This document shows positions 56,076 through 64,000 of a stretch of 64,000 nucleotides of DNA, piece after piece. Source of the DNA: Flavobacteriaceae bacterium (lineage in GTDB: Bacteria; Bacteroidota; Bacteroidia; Flavobacteriales; Flavobacteriaceae); assembly GCA_003443635.1 (NCBI GenBank), contig CP031964.1, forward strand, positions 3,194,321-3,258,320. The letters run 5' to 3'. The notes under the pieces were generated by a model. It ran no database searches, had not been told where the DNA came from, and saw only the letters and a list, made by a program, of their open reading frames with translations. The position numbers and the translations under genes were made by a program. Position 1 is the stretch's first letter; each line of letters begins with the position of its first letter.

Positions 56076-56927
56076 GTGAATAAATTTCTATCAGTTTTAT
56101 TATTGATCTTAGTAAGTTGCTCAACAGGTAACTTAACTGTTATTGCAGATTTACCAAAAACCTTAAAAGAAGTTTCTGGCACAGAAACTCTTATCGATTC
56201 AGATTTGATATGGGTGCATAACGATTCTGGTAATAGCCCTAAAATTTATGGTTTAAATCAAAAAGGTACAATTATAAAGGAATTAAATATTGACTCAAAA
56301 AATAAAGATTGGGAGGATCTAACTTCTGATAAAAATGGGAATTTATATATAGGTGATTTTGGAAATAACGAAAATAAACGAAAAAAACTCTCTATTTTAA
56401 AAATCAAAAAAGAAGATCTACAAAGTGATTCTCTCGTTCCTATCGAACGTATTTCATTTTATTACCCAAATCAGAAGCAGTTTCCACCAAAGAAAAAACA
56501 ACAGTATTTTGATAGCGAAGCTTTTTTTCATTTTAATGACAGTTTATATATTTTTACTAAGAGTCGTGTAAAAGGGGATTATGGAGCTACTTCAATATAT
56601 AAAATTCCTGCAATACCAGGAAATCATGCAGCTATACTTATAGACAGATTTAAAACTTGTGATGATTCTAGGTGTTGGATTACTTCAGCGGACATAAGCA
56701 ATGATGGTAAAAAAGTTGTGCTTTTAACACCTAATGTTGTTTGGTTATTTACTGATTTTAAGGCAGATCATTTTTTTAAAGGAAATGTAACTCCGTTTCC
56801 TTTAGATATATCTTCACAAAAAGAAGGCATTTGTTTTAAAAACAATACTACACTTTATATCTCTGATGAAAGATCACACAATAGAGGTGGAAATTTATAT
56901 GAATTCAAATTAGAAACAGAAGATTAA
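56076..56927 (+). CDS. Secreted lipoprotein with beta-propeller-like pattern
   Basis: Lipobox VSCS at residues 13-16, then repeated short strands with WVHNDSGNSPKIYGLN, YIGDFGNNENKRKKL and LYISDERSHNRGGNLYEF, consistent with a beta-propeller of the kind found in many Bacteroidota surface proteins. No enzyme motif is clear. It is divergent from the flavoprotein gene with only 49 bases between the starts. Confidence 0.65.
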   Translation: MNKFLSVLLLILVSCSTGNLTVIADLPKTLKEVSGTETLIDSDLIWVHNDSGNSPKIYGLNQKGTIIKELNIDSKNKDWEDLTSDKNGNLYIGDFGNNENKRKKLSILKIKKEDLQSDSLVPIERISFYYPNQKQFPPKKKQQYFDSEAFFHFNDSLYIFTKSRVKGDYGATSIYKIPAIPGNHAAILIDRFKTCDDSRCWITSADISNDGKKVVLLTPNVVWLFTDFKADHFFKGNVTPFPLDISSQKEGICFKNNTTLYISDERSHNRGGNLYEFKLETED

Positions 56928-56968
56928 TACTACAAACTATCTATCTTATTAGTTAAAATAAAAAAACA

Positions 56969-58036
56969 ATGATTAAAAAAAATATCAAACTCGGATTTTG
57001 CTTGGTGTTATGTTTTATTTCTATGAGTTTATTTGCTCAAACAAGCAATAAAGATTCTCAGGAACAAAATAACAGTCACGAAAAATTAATAATAAACGAT
57101 GGGCCATATGTTTTTATTGAAGAAAATAAACTTATTGAAAAAACAATAGTTGATGGAGAGGTTTTTGTTAAGAATTTACCGTTGGATGCTTATGATTTAA
57201 TCTATAACCCAGAAGGTTCTACATATAAAAATGTAAATAAAATTGCAGCTTTAAGTGATATTCATGGTCAGTTTGATTTAGCTGTTGAAATATTAAAAAA
57301 TAATAAAATAATAGATGATGAATTAAAATGGATTTATGGAGATGGACATTTAGTTATTGTTGGAGATGTTTTTGATCGTGGTCATAAAGTAACAGAAGTT
57401 CTTTGGTTATTATACAACCTTGAAAATCAAGCAGAATCAAGAGGTGGGAAAGTTCATTATTTATTGGGAAATCATGAGTATATGATATTGCACAATGATT
57501 TAAGGTATATCAATAAAAAATATGAAGCTGTATCAAAGTTATTAGAAACGAATTATAGAGAACTTTTTAGCGATAAAACCATTCTTGGAAAATGGCTCCG
57601 TTCTAAAGCTACGATGGTAAAAATAAATAATGATATTTATGTACATGGAGGGGTTTCTGAAGATTTTATATCGGTAGGGTTTGAAATTGAAACTATAAAT
57701 AAAAAAATGAGAGAAGCGATTGATCTAAATAAAGAACAAATGAAAACTACTTCTTTTTATAATGATTTTTTTGGAGCCAAAGGACCCATTTGGTATCGTG
57801 GTTATTTTTACGATAATATGAAAGATCAAGAAATTATAGATATTCTAAAAAAAACTAATTCTAAGCATATTATAGTTGGGCATTGTTCAAATAAAAAAGT
57901 AGTTCAACTTTATGACAACAAAATTTTTGGGGTCGACTCTAGCATAAAAAATGGAAAATATGGAGAAATATTATTAATTGAAAAAGAATTCTATAATCGT
58001 GGGACTATGAAGGGTGAAAAATTATCTTTTGATTAA
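56969..58036 (+). CDS. Secreted calcineurin-like metallophosphatase
   Basis: A signal peptide (residues 1-24, LFAQ) is followed by the five metallophosphoesterase blocks: SDIHGQFD, GDVFDRGH, GNHEYM, VHGG and VGHC. The DVFDRG/GNHEYM form is that of PPP-type Ser/Thr phosphatases and of Shewanella-like phosphatases. The length of 355 residues fits. It is probably periplasmic; its substrate is unknown. Confidence 0.85.
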   Translation: MIKKNIKLGFCLVLCFISMSLFAQTSNKDSQEQNNSHEKLIINDGPYVFIEENKLIEKTIVDGEVFVKNLPLDAYDLIYNPEGSTYKNVNKIAALSDIHGQFDLAVEILKNNKIIDDELKWIYGDGHLVIVGDVFDRGHKVTEVLWLLYNLENQAESRGGKVHYLLGNHEYMILHNDLRYINKKYEAVSKLLETNYRELFSDKTILGKWLRSKATMVKINNDIYVHGGVSEDFISVGFEIETINKKMREAIDLNKEQMKTTSFYNDFFGAKGPIWYRGYFYDNMKDQEIIDILKKTNSKHIIVGHCSNKKVVQLYDNKIFGVDSSIKNGKYGEILLIEKEFYNRGTMKGEKLSFD

Positions 58037-58042
58037 AAAAAA

Positions 58043-58078
58043 CGATTTAGGCTGATAAGAGCTTAAATCGCTTTTTTA
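58043..58078 (+). terminator. Intrinsic terminator after the metallophosphatase gene
   Basis: CGATTTAGGCT and AGCTTAAATCG form an 11-bp stem (one G-T) with a 6-base loop and are followed by CTTTTTT. Confidence 0.85.
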
Positions 58079-58095
58079 TATTATTTTTTTAAGTT

Positions 58096-59079
58096 TTAAA
58101 ATCCAAATCCTAGTGCAAATGCTAATCTTAGGTCATCATCACTATTAAAGACAGAAAGATTCCCTGTAATTTTATTTGCTGCATTAAGAAAAATTCCGCC
58201 TCCAACAGACGTGTTCCATGAATCAGAATTAAAAACTGGATTACCTACTAAATCATCATCTATCCATACACGTCCATAATCAAAGCCTCCATAAATACCT
58301 ATATTTAAAGGTAATAATCCAGTTTTAACCCTTCGAAGGTTTAAACGTAAATCTGTACTTTGATAAAATGCATTTTTCCCTGTAAAACGTTCATTTCTAT
58401 AACCTCTTAATCCATTATTTGCTCCAATTGAAGCTGCTTGATAAAACTCGAAATCATCACCAAAATTTATATGTCCTTTTGCTTTAGTAGCTAATACTAA
58501 TTGACCACTTGGTATTAACTTGTAATCAATTCCTAAAGAAGGAATGAAATAACCAAAGCTGTTTGATTCATCAATATTGGTTTTATATCCAGCTTGCAAA
58601 CTAAATTCCATTCCTAGTGTAGGAAACGCTTGGTTATCTTTATTTTCGAAAGAATATCCTGCATTTACACCCACAAAATCTTGCCCTTCAAAAATTCTTG
58701 ATGGTAATAAGTTTGGAATATTAACAAATCGACCTTGAGTATTTTCAACTTCAATAGACTCATAACTAGCTCCAATTTTAAAAGTAGCTCCCAATCTTCC
58801 TCTCCAAATTAATGAAGGCGAAATATTAACATTTCTAATTCTAACACGATTAAAATCAAGGTCTACAATGTCATTTGGCTCAAAATTAGGAGTGCTATTA
58901 CCAAATCCAAAAAAGTTTCTGCTAAAATTAGGGCTTGTAAAAGCTGCTTTAACACCAACACTCCAATTCCCTATAATTCTGGCAAACTCACTATCAAGTG
59001 CTAAATCAAAACCACTAGTGGCAAAATAATATGACCCTGATAAAGTATGTTTTGAAATAAGTTGAAACTGTATAGGTAT
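58096..59079 (-). pseudogene. Outer-membrane barrel part of the split phosphoesterase gene
   Basis: This frame is open from 59079 to the stop and reads as the C-terminal Omp85-like surface-antigen barrel (KHTLSGSYYFATSGFDL, then NGLRGYRNERFTG, ending in Phe). It has no good start codon at its head and overlaps the upstream frame by 65 bases in a different phase, so it is the second half of a gene broken by a frameshift. Removing one base from the T-run at 59050-59053 would join the halves smoothly. Confidence 0.82.
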
Positions 59080-61777
59080 TTACAAATCCTACTCTAAAGC
59101 CATCATCTGGATTAGCTCCAATTGTTGGAATAAATTGATTTGAATTATTTTTAAACTTTGTATAGTCATAAGTATTAACTTCATAATCGTCAGTCAATTT
59201 TTTTATTCCCTTATTCGTTATAAATTCACTCTCTTTAGATTTATAGTCATAAAGTTTTACTCTTTTCCCATTTAGAATATTGTAAGTGTCTTTGTTTTGT
59301 CCACCAATTAATCGTAATGGAATAAGCTTATCACCTTCACCCTTCACTTCAAAAACATCTTTATCATCCAAAGCATAAATCCATATTTCCTTAGTGTCAG
59401 CTCTATTATAAACTCTCTGATAGAACATCCCTCCTTTTTTTCCTTTTTTAATACGATAAGCAGAAACTTTAGTATTACCATTTGGTAAACGTTCTATTTC
59501 AAACATATCGTCTTTATTTGTTCCTTTTATAATTGCATATTTATTGATGTGCTTATAATAGGAATCAGAAATTTTTTGAAGATTTGTACGTCTTCCTTTT
59601 AGTTTCTTTTTAATTTCTTCTACTGTCGCATCATTAACTTCCTCTGGAAAATTAGTAAACGCCTCATTAATAACTTCATCAGTTATATTTTCTGTAATAC
59701 GTTTAACCTGATCGTTCCATAATTCTTGATCAGCCTCATTTATTAATGTTATATCTAAAGGATAAGGTTCTAAATTAAACCATTTAACACTTTTGATATC
59801 TTCATCATAAGATCTCAATAACCTTATATCTGGAATGATTTCAGTCGCGAAACTTAATAATGCGCCATCAGACATAATTGAAAACGCTTGATCTCTATCT
59901 CGAGGAACTGGTCTATAAATAGTTTTCTCATTCTCTTTAAATACTGCCCATCGCCATTGATCCTGATGCCTGTCCCAATCTCCTATAAGCATATCAAATA
60001 AACGTGCACGTATATATGCTGCTTCATCAAGTATATGATCTTCGTTTTTTTGCAACTTTTTTAGCATATCATTAGTACTCATAAGCTCATTAGAAAACCC
60101 AAAACTAACTTTGTCTCCATGACCATCGGCAGCACGTTCTTCAATCATATATAATTCATCTCCAAAATCATCATTAAATTGTCCTAAGGAATTTTGTTTT
60201 GGCACATAATATAATACAGGATTTGTATGATATACTCCCGCTGCATCTGCTAATGTTCCTACTGCTAAAGGAGCATATGGATGTGATCCTGTAAATACAT
60301 CTAACAACAATTCTTCTGTATATGTATCATTAAACTGTCCTTCAATATATTGATCTTTAAAAGCTACAGCTTGAAGGTATTGCACTGCATTTTTACGCAA
60401 TGCTCTCATTACATATTCTCTTCCTTGTGAATCTTCTAAACGTAACGACTTGGATTGATGTCCTCCTCCTTTTCGTGTAGGTATTAATCCTCCAAACAAT
60501 GTATCTAAACTTACTATTGGTACATTTACATTTGTGCTATAATATTTACGATAGCGTTCACCCCAAAGTTTTTTGTATAATCCTCTTTTATTAGTTTCAT
60601 CTGTACTATAGACTGAAGCTGTTTTAGTTGATGGAAATGTAGCATTGTATTCTGGAAATTCTTTTTTCTCATCTGGAGATAATACTTCGGTTTGAAAAGT
60701 AATTTTATTTTTTTCAACATTATAAAATCTCACATATGATGATCCATCAGAAAACACATCTAATCTAGCATATCCTTGATTCCCTGATGAGAATAAGCCT
60801 CCTGATACATTTCTTGTAGGATTCGTTTTTGATCCAGATCCACTTATAATTTGAGGCAAATTATCTTGTATTATATACTGTTGGCTATGTTCATGGCCAG
60901 ATACAAAAATTACCTTGTCATTTTCTTGAGATAATGTTACTATTCGTTTTTTGAATTCATTATATATTTTATTTTGCAAATCTGCAGGAGAAACACCACT
61001 CGTTTTTCTAAGCACATTTTTAAGTGTTCCTAAAACTGGTAAAGGTGTCATATGCTGTCCAAAAGAATACTGCCCGCCATGTGGTCCGTTAGAGAACATT
61101 GGGTGATGCATTGCAATTAAAGTTGTTTTACCTCTAGCTTTTTTTATTAACCCTTCTAATTCATCAAAAAACCTACTTCTAGTTTTTATTTCACAATCAT
61201 CATTTATAGTTGGGTGTTTGTTCCAATCGGTTAAGTACCACTCAGAATCTATTACTATCATTACAATATCATCACTAATATCTACCTTTTCGATCGGGCA
61301 ACCATTTTCGGGCAAAAATGTATTTTTTCCTAGCTTATCTTCAATATATTTTTCTTGTCTTTTTAATCCTTTTATACCATTAGAATACCAGTCATGATTT
61401 CCAGGAATAAATATTGTTTGCCCTTTAAAATCTTTAACAACTGATGTTTGTACATTAAGCTGGTGTTCTGCGAATGCTCGACCTTCATCTTCTTTTTTAG
61501 GTAACCCAGATGGATATATATTATCGCCTAAAAACAATGCCGTACTCTCTTCTGTAGCTTTATTTAGCTCTACTCTTAATTGTTTTAAAACAACAGATTC
61601 TTTTCCTAAAGGAGAATTACCAGCATCTCCGATAAGGTAAAATGAGTGTTCTATTTTTTTGTCATTCGGAAACGTTTCATTTCCACTATCGCCTTTATAT
61701 TGTGGTTTATATGTCGCGCAAGCATCAAGTATTAATACTAGAAGAATTATTACAAATAATTTTAATTGTTTTTTCAT
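59015..61777 (-). CDS. Lipoprotein metallophosphoesterase, N-terminal part of a phosphoesterase-barrel protein
   Basis: Lipobox LDAC (residues 17-20), then a calcineurin-like domain (about 45-350) with IGDAG, FLGDNIYPSG, PGNHDWYSN, MHHPMFSNGPHG and SGHEHSQQ. A middle region (about 420-800; RALRKNAVQYLQ, GDWDRHQDQWRW) belongs to the same architecture and resembles a kinase-like fold. The last 15-20 residues are out of frame because of the shift near 59050. Intact relatives are about 1,200 residues and end in an outer-membrane barrel, so the enzyme would sit at the outer membrane. Confidence 0.82.
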   Translation of the reverse strand: MKKQLKLFVIILLVLILDACATYKPQYKGDSGNETFPNDKKIEHSFYLIGDAGNSPLGKESVVLKQLRVELNKATEESTALFLGDNIYPSGLPKKEDEGRAFAEHQLNVQTSVVKDFKGQTIFIPGNHDWYSNGIKGLKRQEKYIEDKLGKNTFLPENGCPIEKVDISDDIVMIVIDSEWYLTDWNKHPTINDDCEIKTRSRFFDELEGLIKKARGKTTLIAMHHPMFSNGPHGGQYSFGQHMTPLPVLGTLKNVLRKTSGVSPADLQNKIYNEFKKRIVTLSQENDKVIFVSGHEHSQQYIIQDNLPQIISGSGSKTNPTRNVSGGLFSSGNQGYARLDVFSDGSSYVRFYNVEKNKITFQTEVLSPDEKKEFPEYNATFPSTKTASVYSTDETNKRGLYKKLWGERYRKYYSTNVNVPIVSLDTLFGGLIPTRKGGGHQSKSLRLEDSQGREYVMRALRKNAVQYLQAVAFKDQYIEGQFNDTYTEELLLDVFTGSHPYAPLAVGTLADAAGVYHTNPVLYYVPKQNSLGQFNDDFGDELYMIEERAADGHGDKVSFGFSNELMSTNDMLKKLQKNEDHILDEAAYIRARLFDMLIGDWDRHQDQWRWAVFKENEKTIYRPVPRDRDQAFSIMSDGALLSFATEIIPDIRLLRSYDEDIKSVKWFNLEPYPLDITLINEADQELWNDQVKRITENITDEVINEAFTNFPEEVNDATVEEIKKKLKGRRTNLQKISDSYYKHINKYAIIKGTNKDDMFEIERLPNGNTKVSAYRIKKGKKGGMFYQRVYNRADTKEIWIYALDDKDVFEVKGEGDKLIPLRLIGGQNKDTYNILNGKRVKLYDYKSKESEFITNKGIKKLTDDYEVNTYDYTKFKNNSNQFIPTIGANPDDGFRVGFVNTYTVSTYFKTYFIRVILFCH

Positions 61778-61906
61778 AGATGGTTGATATTTTTCAAATA
61801 CAATAATATAGCATTATTCTTAACATTAGCTTTTACAAAGGTATTTATATTTGTTTTCTTAAAAAATGAAAATATTACCTATAAACAGGGTTATTTTTCC
61901 TAAATA

Positions 61907-62749
61907 TCAAAAATTTTGACTCTTATAAGTTTTAACAGAAACTCCCATATGCTTTTTAAAAAATTTATAAAAATGTGTTGACTCTGTATAGCCTAACTCA
62001 AAAGCAATTTGTTTTGATGTTTTATCAGAAAACCTTAATAACCGTTTTGCTTCTAAAATTATACGTTCATTTATCACTTTTAAAGGCGACTTATTATTAT
62101 TGTTATATTTCAAAAATAGATTTGAAAGTGATTTTGGGGATTTATTTAATAAAGCAGCATAATCTGAAACTTTATGCTTTTCTCTAAAGTATTCTTCTAC
62201 CAACAGGTTAAACTTTCTGATCACATCCATGTTTGATTGTTTTATTTCTGGTTCTGGCATTACTTTCTTTAATAATCTAACAGATTTTATCAATAATCTT
62301 TTAAGTAATACTCGTAACATTTCTCCCTGAATATGATCTTTAGTTTCAAATTCTTCTTCAAAGAAGTCAAATAATAATGCAAAGCTTTTTCGTTCTTTAG
62401 TTGTCAATTTAACAATTGGGGGAGTCGAAGATCCCATAAATAAAAACCCATTACAAGATACCTCTTGGTCGTGATCACGAATACAATAAAACTCTCTATT
62501 AAATATATAAGAAATCGCACCTTTAGTATAAGGTTCTAATCGAAGCATATTAAGAGGGGTACAAAATAGTATATGATCTTTTTTAAGAATAATATGATAA
62601 CCATCTATTCCTATCATTATATCTTGCTCTTTAGCCCAAATAATTTTATAATAATCTCCCGTTCCTAAGCGTTGATCAAAAGATGCACAATTAAAATCCG
62701 TTAAAATAAAATTGCTCTGGTCTGAAAACCTAGTATATTTATAGTTCAT
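61907..62749 (-). CDS. AraC-family transcriptional regulator
   Basis: The C-terminal HTH_18 pair spans about residues 180-280: KVSDYAALLNKSPKSLSNLF, then SDKTSKQIAFELGYTESTHFYKFFKKHMG. The N-terminal 150 residues look like a cupin-type sensor (DGYHIILKKDHILFCTPLNM). The length of 280 residues is normal. No inducer or target is evident; both neighbours are unrelated in function. Confidence 0.88.
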   Translation of the reverse strand: MNYKYTRFSDQSNFILTDFNCASFDQRLGTGDYYKIIWAKEQDIMIGIDGYHIILKKDHILFCTPLNMLRLEPYTKGAISYIFNREFYCIRDHDQEVSCNGFLFMGSSTPPIVKLTTKERKSFALLFDFFEEEFETKDHIQGEMLRVLLKRLLIKSVRLLKKVMPEPEIKQSNMDVIRKFNLLVEEYFREKHKVSDYAALLNKSPKSLSNLFLKYNNNNKSPLKVINERIILEAKRLLRFSDKTSKQIAFELGYTESTHFYKFFKKHMGVSVKTYKSQNF

Positions 62750-62886
62750 CTTTCAGTGATATTTTAGAAATATACTATTAATTTGCAAAAAGGACACTAT
62801 ATTATAATTGATTCTATTTCTCAGCGTTTAGATATCGTGAATTTTGATAATAAATTTAATTCTTAATTTAGCCCAAATATTTTTTT

Positions 62887-64000
62887 ATGGAAAATTTATT
62901 AAAAGAAGTTGAAAAGTACGTTACTTCCCTATTGGTATCTGAACTACCTCATACTTTTTACTACCATAATTTAAGTCACACACAACGTGTTGTAAAAAAA
63001 GCGCATTTACTGATTGAAGGAGAACAGCTTAATAGTGATGAAAATCATAATTTAATCATTGCTTCATGGTTTCATGATGTTGGTTATGTTAGAGGTTGTG
63101 ATAATCATGAAGAGAATAGTGTAGAAATTGCTAAATCCTTTTTAAGTAATTTAAATATTAACAGCTCTGATATTGCTGAAATCTCTAACTTAATTATGGC
63201 TACTAAGATGAGTCATACTCCTCAAAATATAGCTGAGAAAATAATTCGTGATGCAGATTGCGCCCACTTTGCTTCAAAAAGCTACACAAACATTAGTGAT
63301 TTACTTAGAGAAGAATGGGAGTCACAAGGCACTCGGAGTTTTTCTGATATTGAATGGATTGAAGAAAATATTTCATTTTTTTCTGAGCACCATACTTTTC
63401 ATACTAATTATGCACAAGAACATTGGCAAGAAGGGAAAGATAAAAATCTAATTGTTTTATTTAAAGCTCTAAAAAAAGAAAAAAAAGAGCTTAAAAAAGA
63501 AAAGGCAAAATCTGAAGAGATTGCATTAAAAAAGAAAAAAGCTAAAACGCCTGAACGAGGCATAGAAACTATGTTTAGGGTAACCCTTAAAAATCATATT
63601 ACATTAAGTGATATTGCAGATACTAAGGCAAATATATTACTTTCTGTAAATGCTATTATAGTATCTTTAGTACTCTCAAATTTAGTATCTAAATTAGACA
63701 ACCCTTCAAATAGTTATTTGATCTATCCAACTCTTATTTTTGTCTTGTTTACAATAGCAGCAATGATATTATCTGTATTAGCAACACGTCCAAATGTAAC
63801 AAGTGGAAAATTCACAAAAGAAGATGTTGCTAACAAAAAAGTGAATTTATTATTTTTTGGAAACTTTCATAAAATGAGCCTCCCTGATTTTGAATGGGCT
63901 ATGGGAGAAATGATGAAAGATCGAGATTATTTATATTCTTCAATGAAAAAAGATTTATACTTTCTGGGTAAAGTTTTAGACAGAAAATATAAAATTTTAC
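62887..64000 (+). CDS. HD-domain protein fused to a Pycsar-effector-like (DUF5706) membrane domain, 3' end outside window
   Basis: The frame has no stop before the window end (371 residues visible). Residues 25-180 form an HD phosphohydrolase domain: His at 31 (NLSHTQRV), HD at 63-64 (SWFHDVGY) and Asp at 122 (RDADCAHF). A Lys-rich linker (195-222) follows, then SDIADTKANILLSVNAI (241-257) with two membrane helices (about 248-267, 279-299). This is the pattern of PycTM-type Pycsar effectors. No pyrimidine cyclase gene lies in the window, so it may be a stand-alone form. Confidence 0.8.
   Translation, partial: MENLLKEVEKYVTSLLVSELPHTFYYHNLSHTQRVVKKAHLLIEGEQLNSDENHNLIIASWFHDVGYVRGCDNHEENSVEIAKSFLSNLNINSSDIAEISNLIMATKMSHTPQNIAEKIIRDADCAHFASKSYTNISDLLREEWESQGTRSFSDIEWIEENISFFSEHHTFHTNYAQEHWQEGKDKNLIVLFKALKKEKKELKKEKAKSEEIALKKKKAKTPERGIETMFRVTLKNHITLSDIADTKANILLSVNAIIVSLVLSNLVSKLDNPSNSYLIYPTLIFVLFTIAAMILSVLATRPNVTSGKFTKEDVANKKVNLLFFGNFHKMSLPDFEWAMGEMMKDRDYLYSSMKKDLYFLGKVLDRKYKIL

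Noticed and set aside
56027..56182. 52-residue N-terminal extension of the HI0933 flavoprotein
   Set aside because: The family starts at MSHYDVIIVGGG; the extension has no domain and overlaps the start and signal peptide of the divergent lipoprotein.

Overview
The window looks like a chromosome segment of a low-GC member of the Bacteroidota, most likely a marine-type Flavobacteriaceae. The evidence is A+T-rich DNA, the almost complete lack of Shine-Dalgarno sequences, promoter boxes of the TAnnTTTG type, an arg pathway with an N-acylornithine carbamoyltransferase, many Bacteroidota-type lipoproteins and small outer-membrane barrels, and an arsenosugar cluster of the type seen in this group. 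No rRNA, tRNA, insertion sequence, prophage or CRISPR array was found.

Layout. 1-3.4 kb: the 3' end of a SulP-type transporter, an XRE regulator with a membrane tail, and a helical-repeat protein. 3.5-7.8 kb: leuACDB on the plus strand, ending at a strong terminator. 7.9-28.3 kb: a 20-kb minus-strand amino-acid block. In transcription order it runs GNAT-argG-argC-argD-argF'-argB-argE-argH, then ilvD-ilvB-ilvN-ilvC-ilvA, then thrA-thrB-thrC. Each unit starts with a short leader reading frame loaded with codons for the pathway's own product: Arg for arg, Ile/Val twice in tandem for ilv, Thr/Ile for thr. Each is followed by terminator-like hairpins with competing upstream pairings. This is the strongest new signal: a set of ribosome-mediated transcription attenuators, including an arginine attenuator and a double ilv attenuator. 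The leader ATGs lie only 5-9 bases after the promoter -7 boxes.

28.5-34.8 kb: a plus-strand arsenosugar biosynthesis cluster. It holds a carboxymuconolactone-decarboxylase-like protein, the radical SAM enzyme ArsS, a rhodanese, a DUF2064 transferase, a purine nucleoside phosphorylase, the methyltransferase ArsM, a DUF547 lipoprotein and a GT2 transferase. ArsM and ArsS would build a dimethylarsinoyl-adenosine, the phosphorylase could remove adenine, and the two transferases could finish the sugar.

34.8-41.5 kb: minus-strand cell-envelope genes: two Omp85-like barrels, a lipoprotein, a GH113-like hydrolase, a porin-like barrel and a second DUF547 protein. 41.6-49.8 kb: a flavoprotein and polyferredoxin pair, a MORN-repeat protein, three sugar-transfer genes and a DinB protein. 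49.8-56.0 kb: an RluB-like pseudouridine synthase with a substituted catalytic Asp, a nitrilase, a UbiA prenyltransferase, mevalonate kinase, diphosphomevalonate decarboxylase and an HI0933-type flavoprotein. 56.1-64 kb: a lipoprotein, a secreted phosphatase, a phosphoesterase-barrel gene split by a frameshift, an AraC regulator and, at the right edge, an HD-domain protein fused to a Pycsar-effector-like membrane domain.
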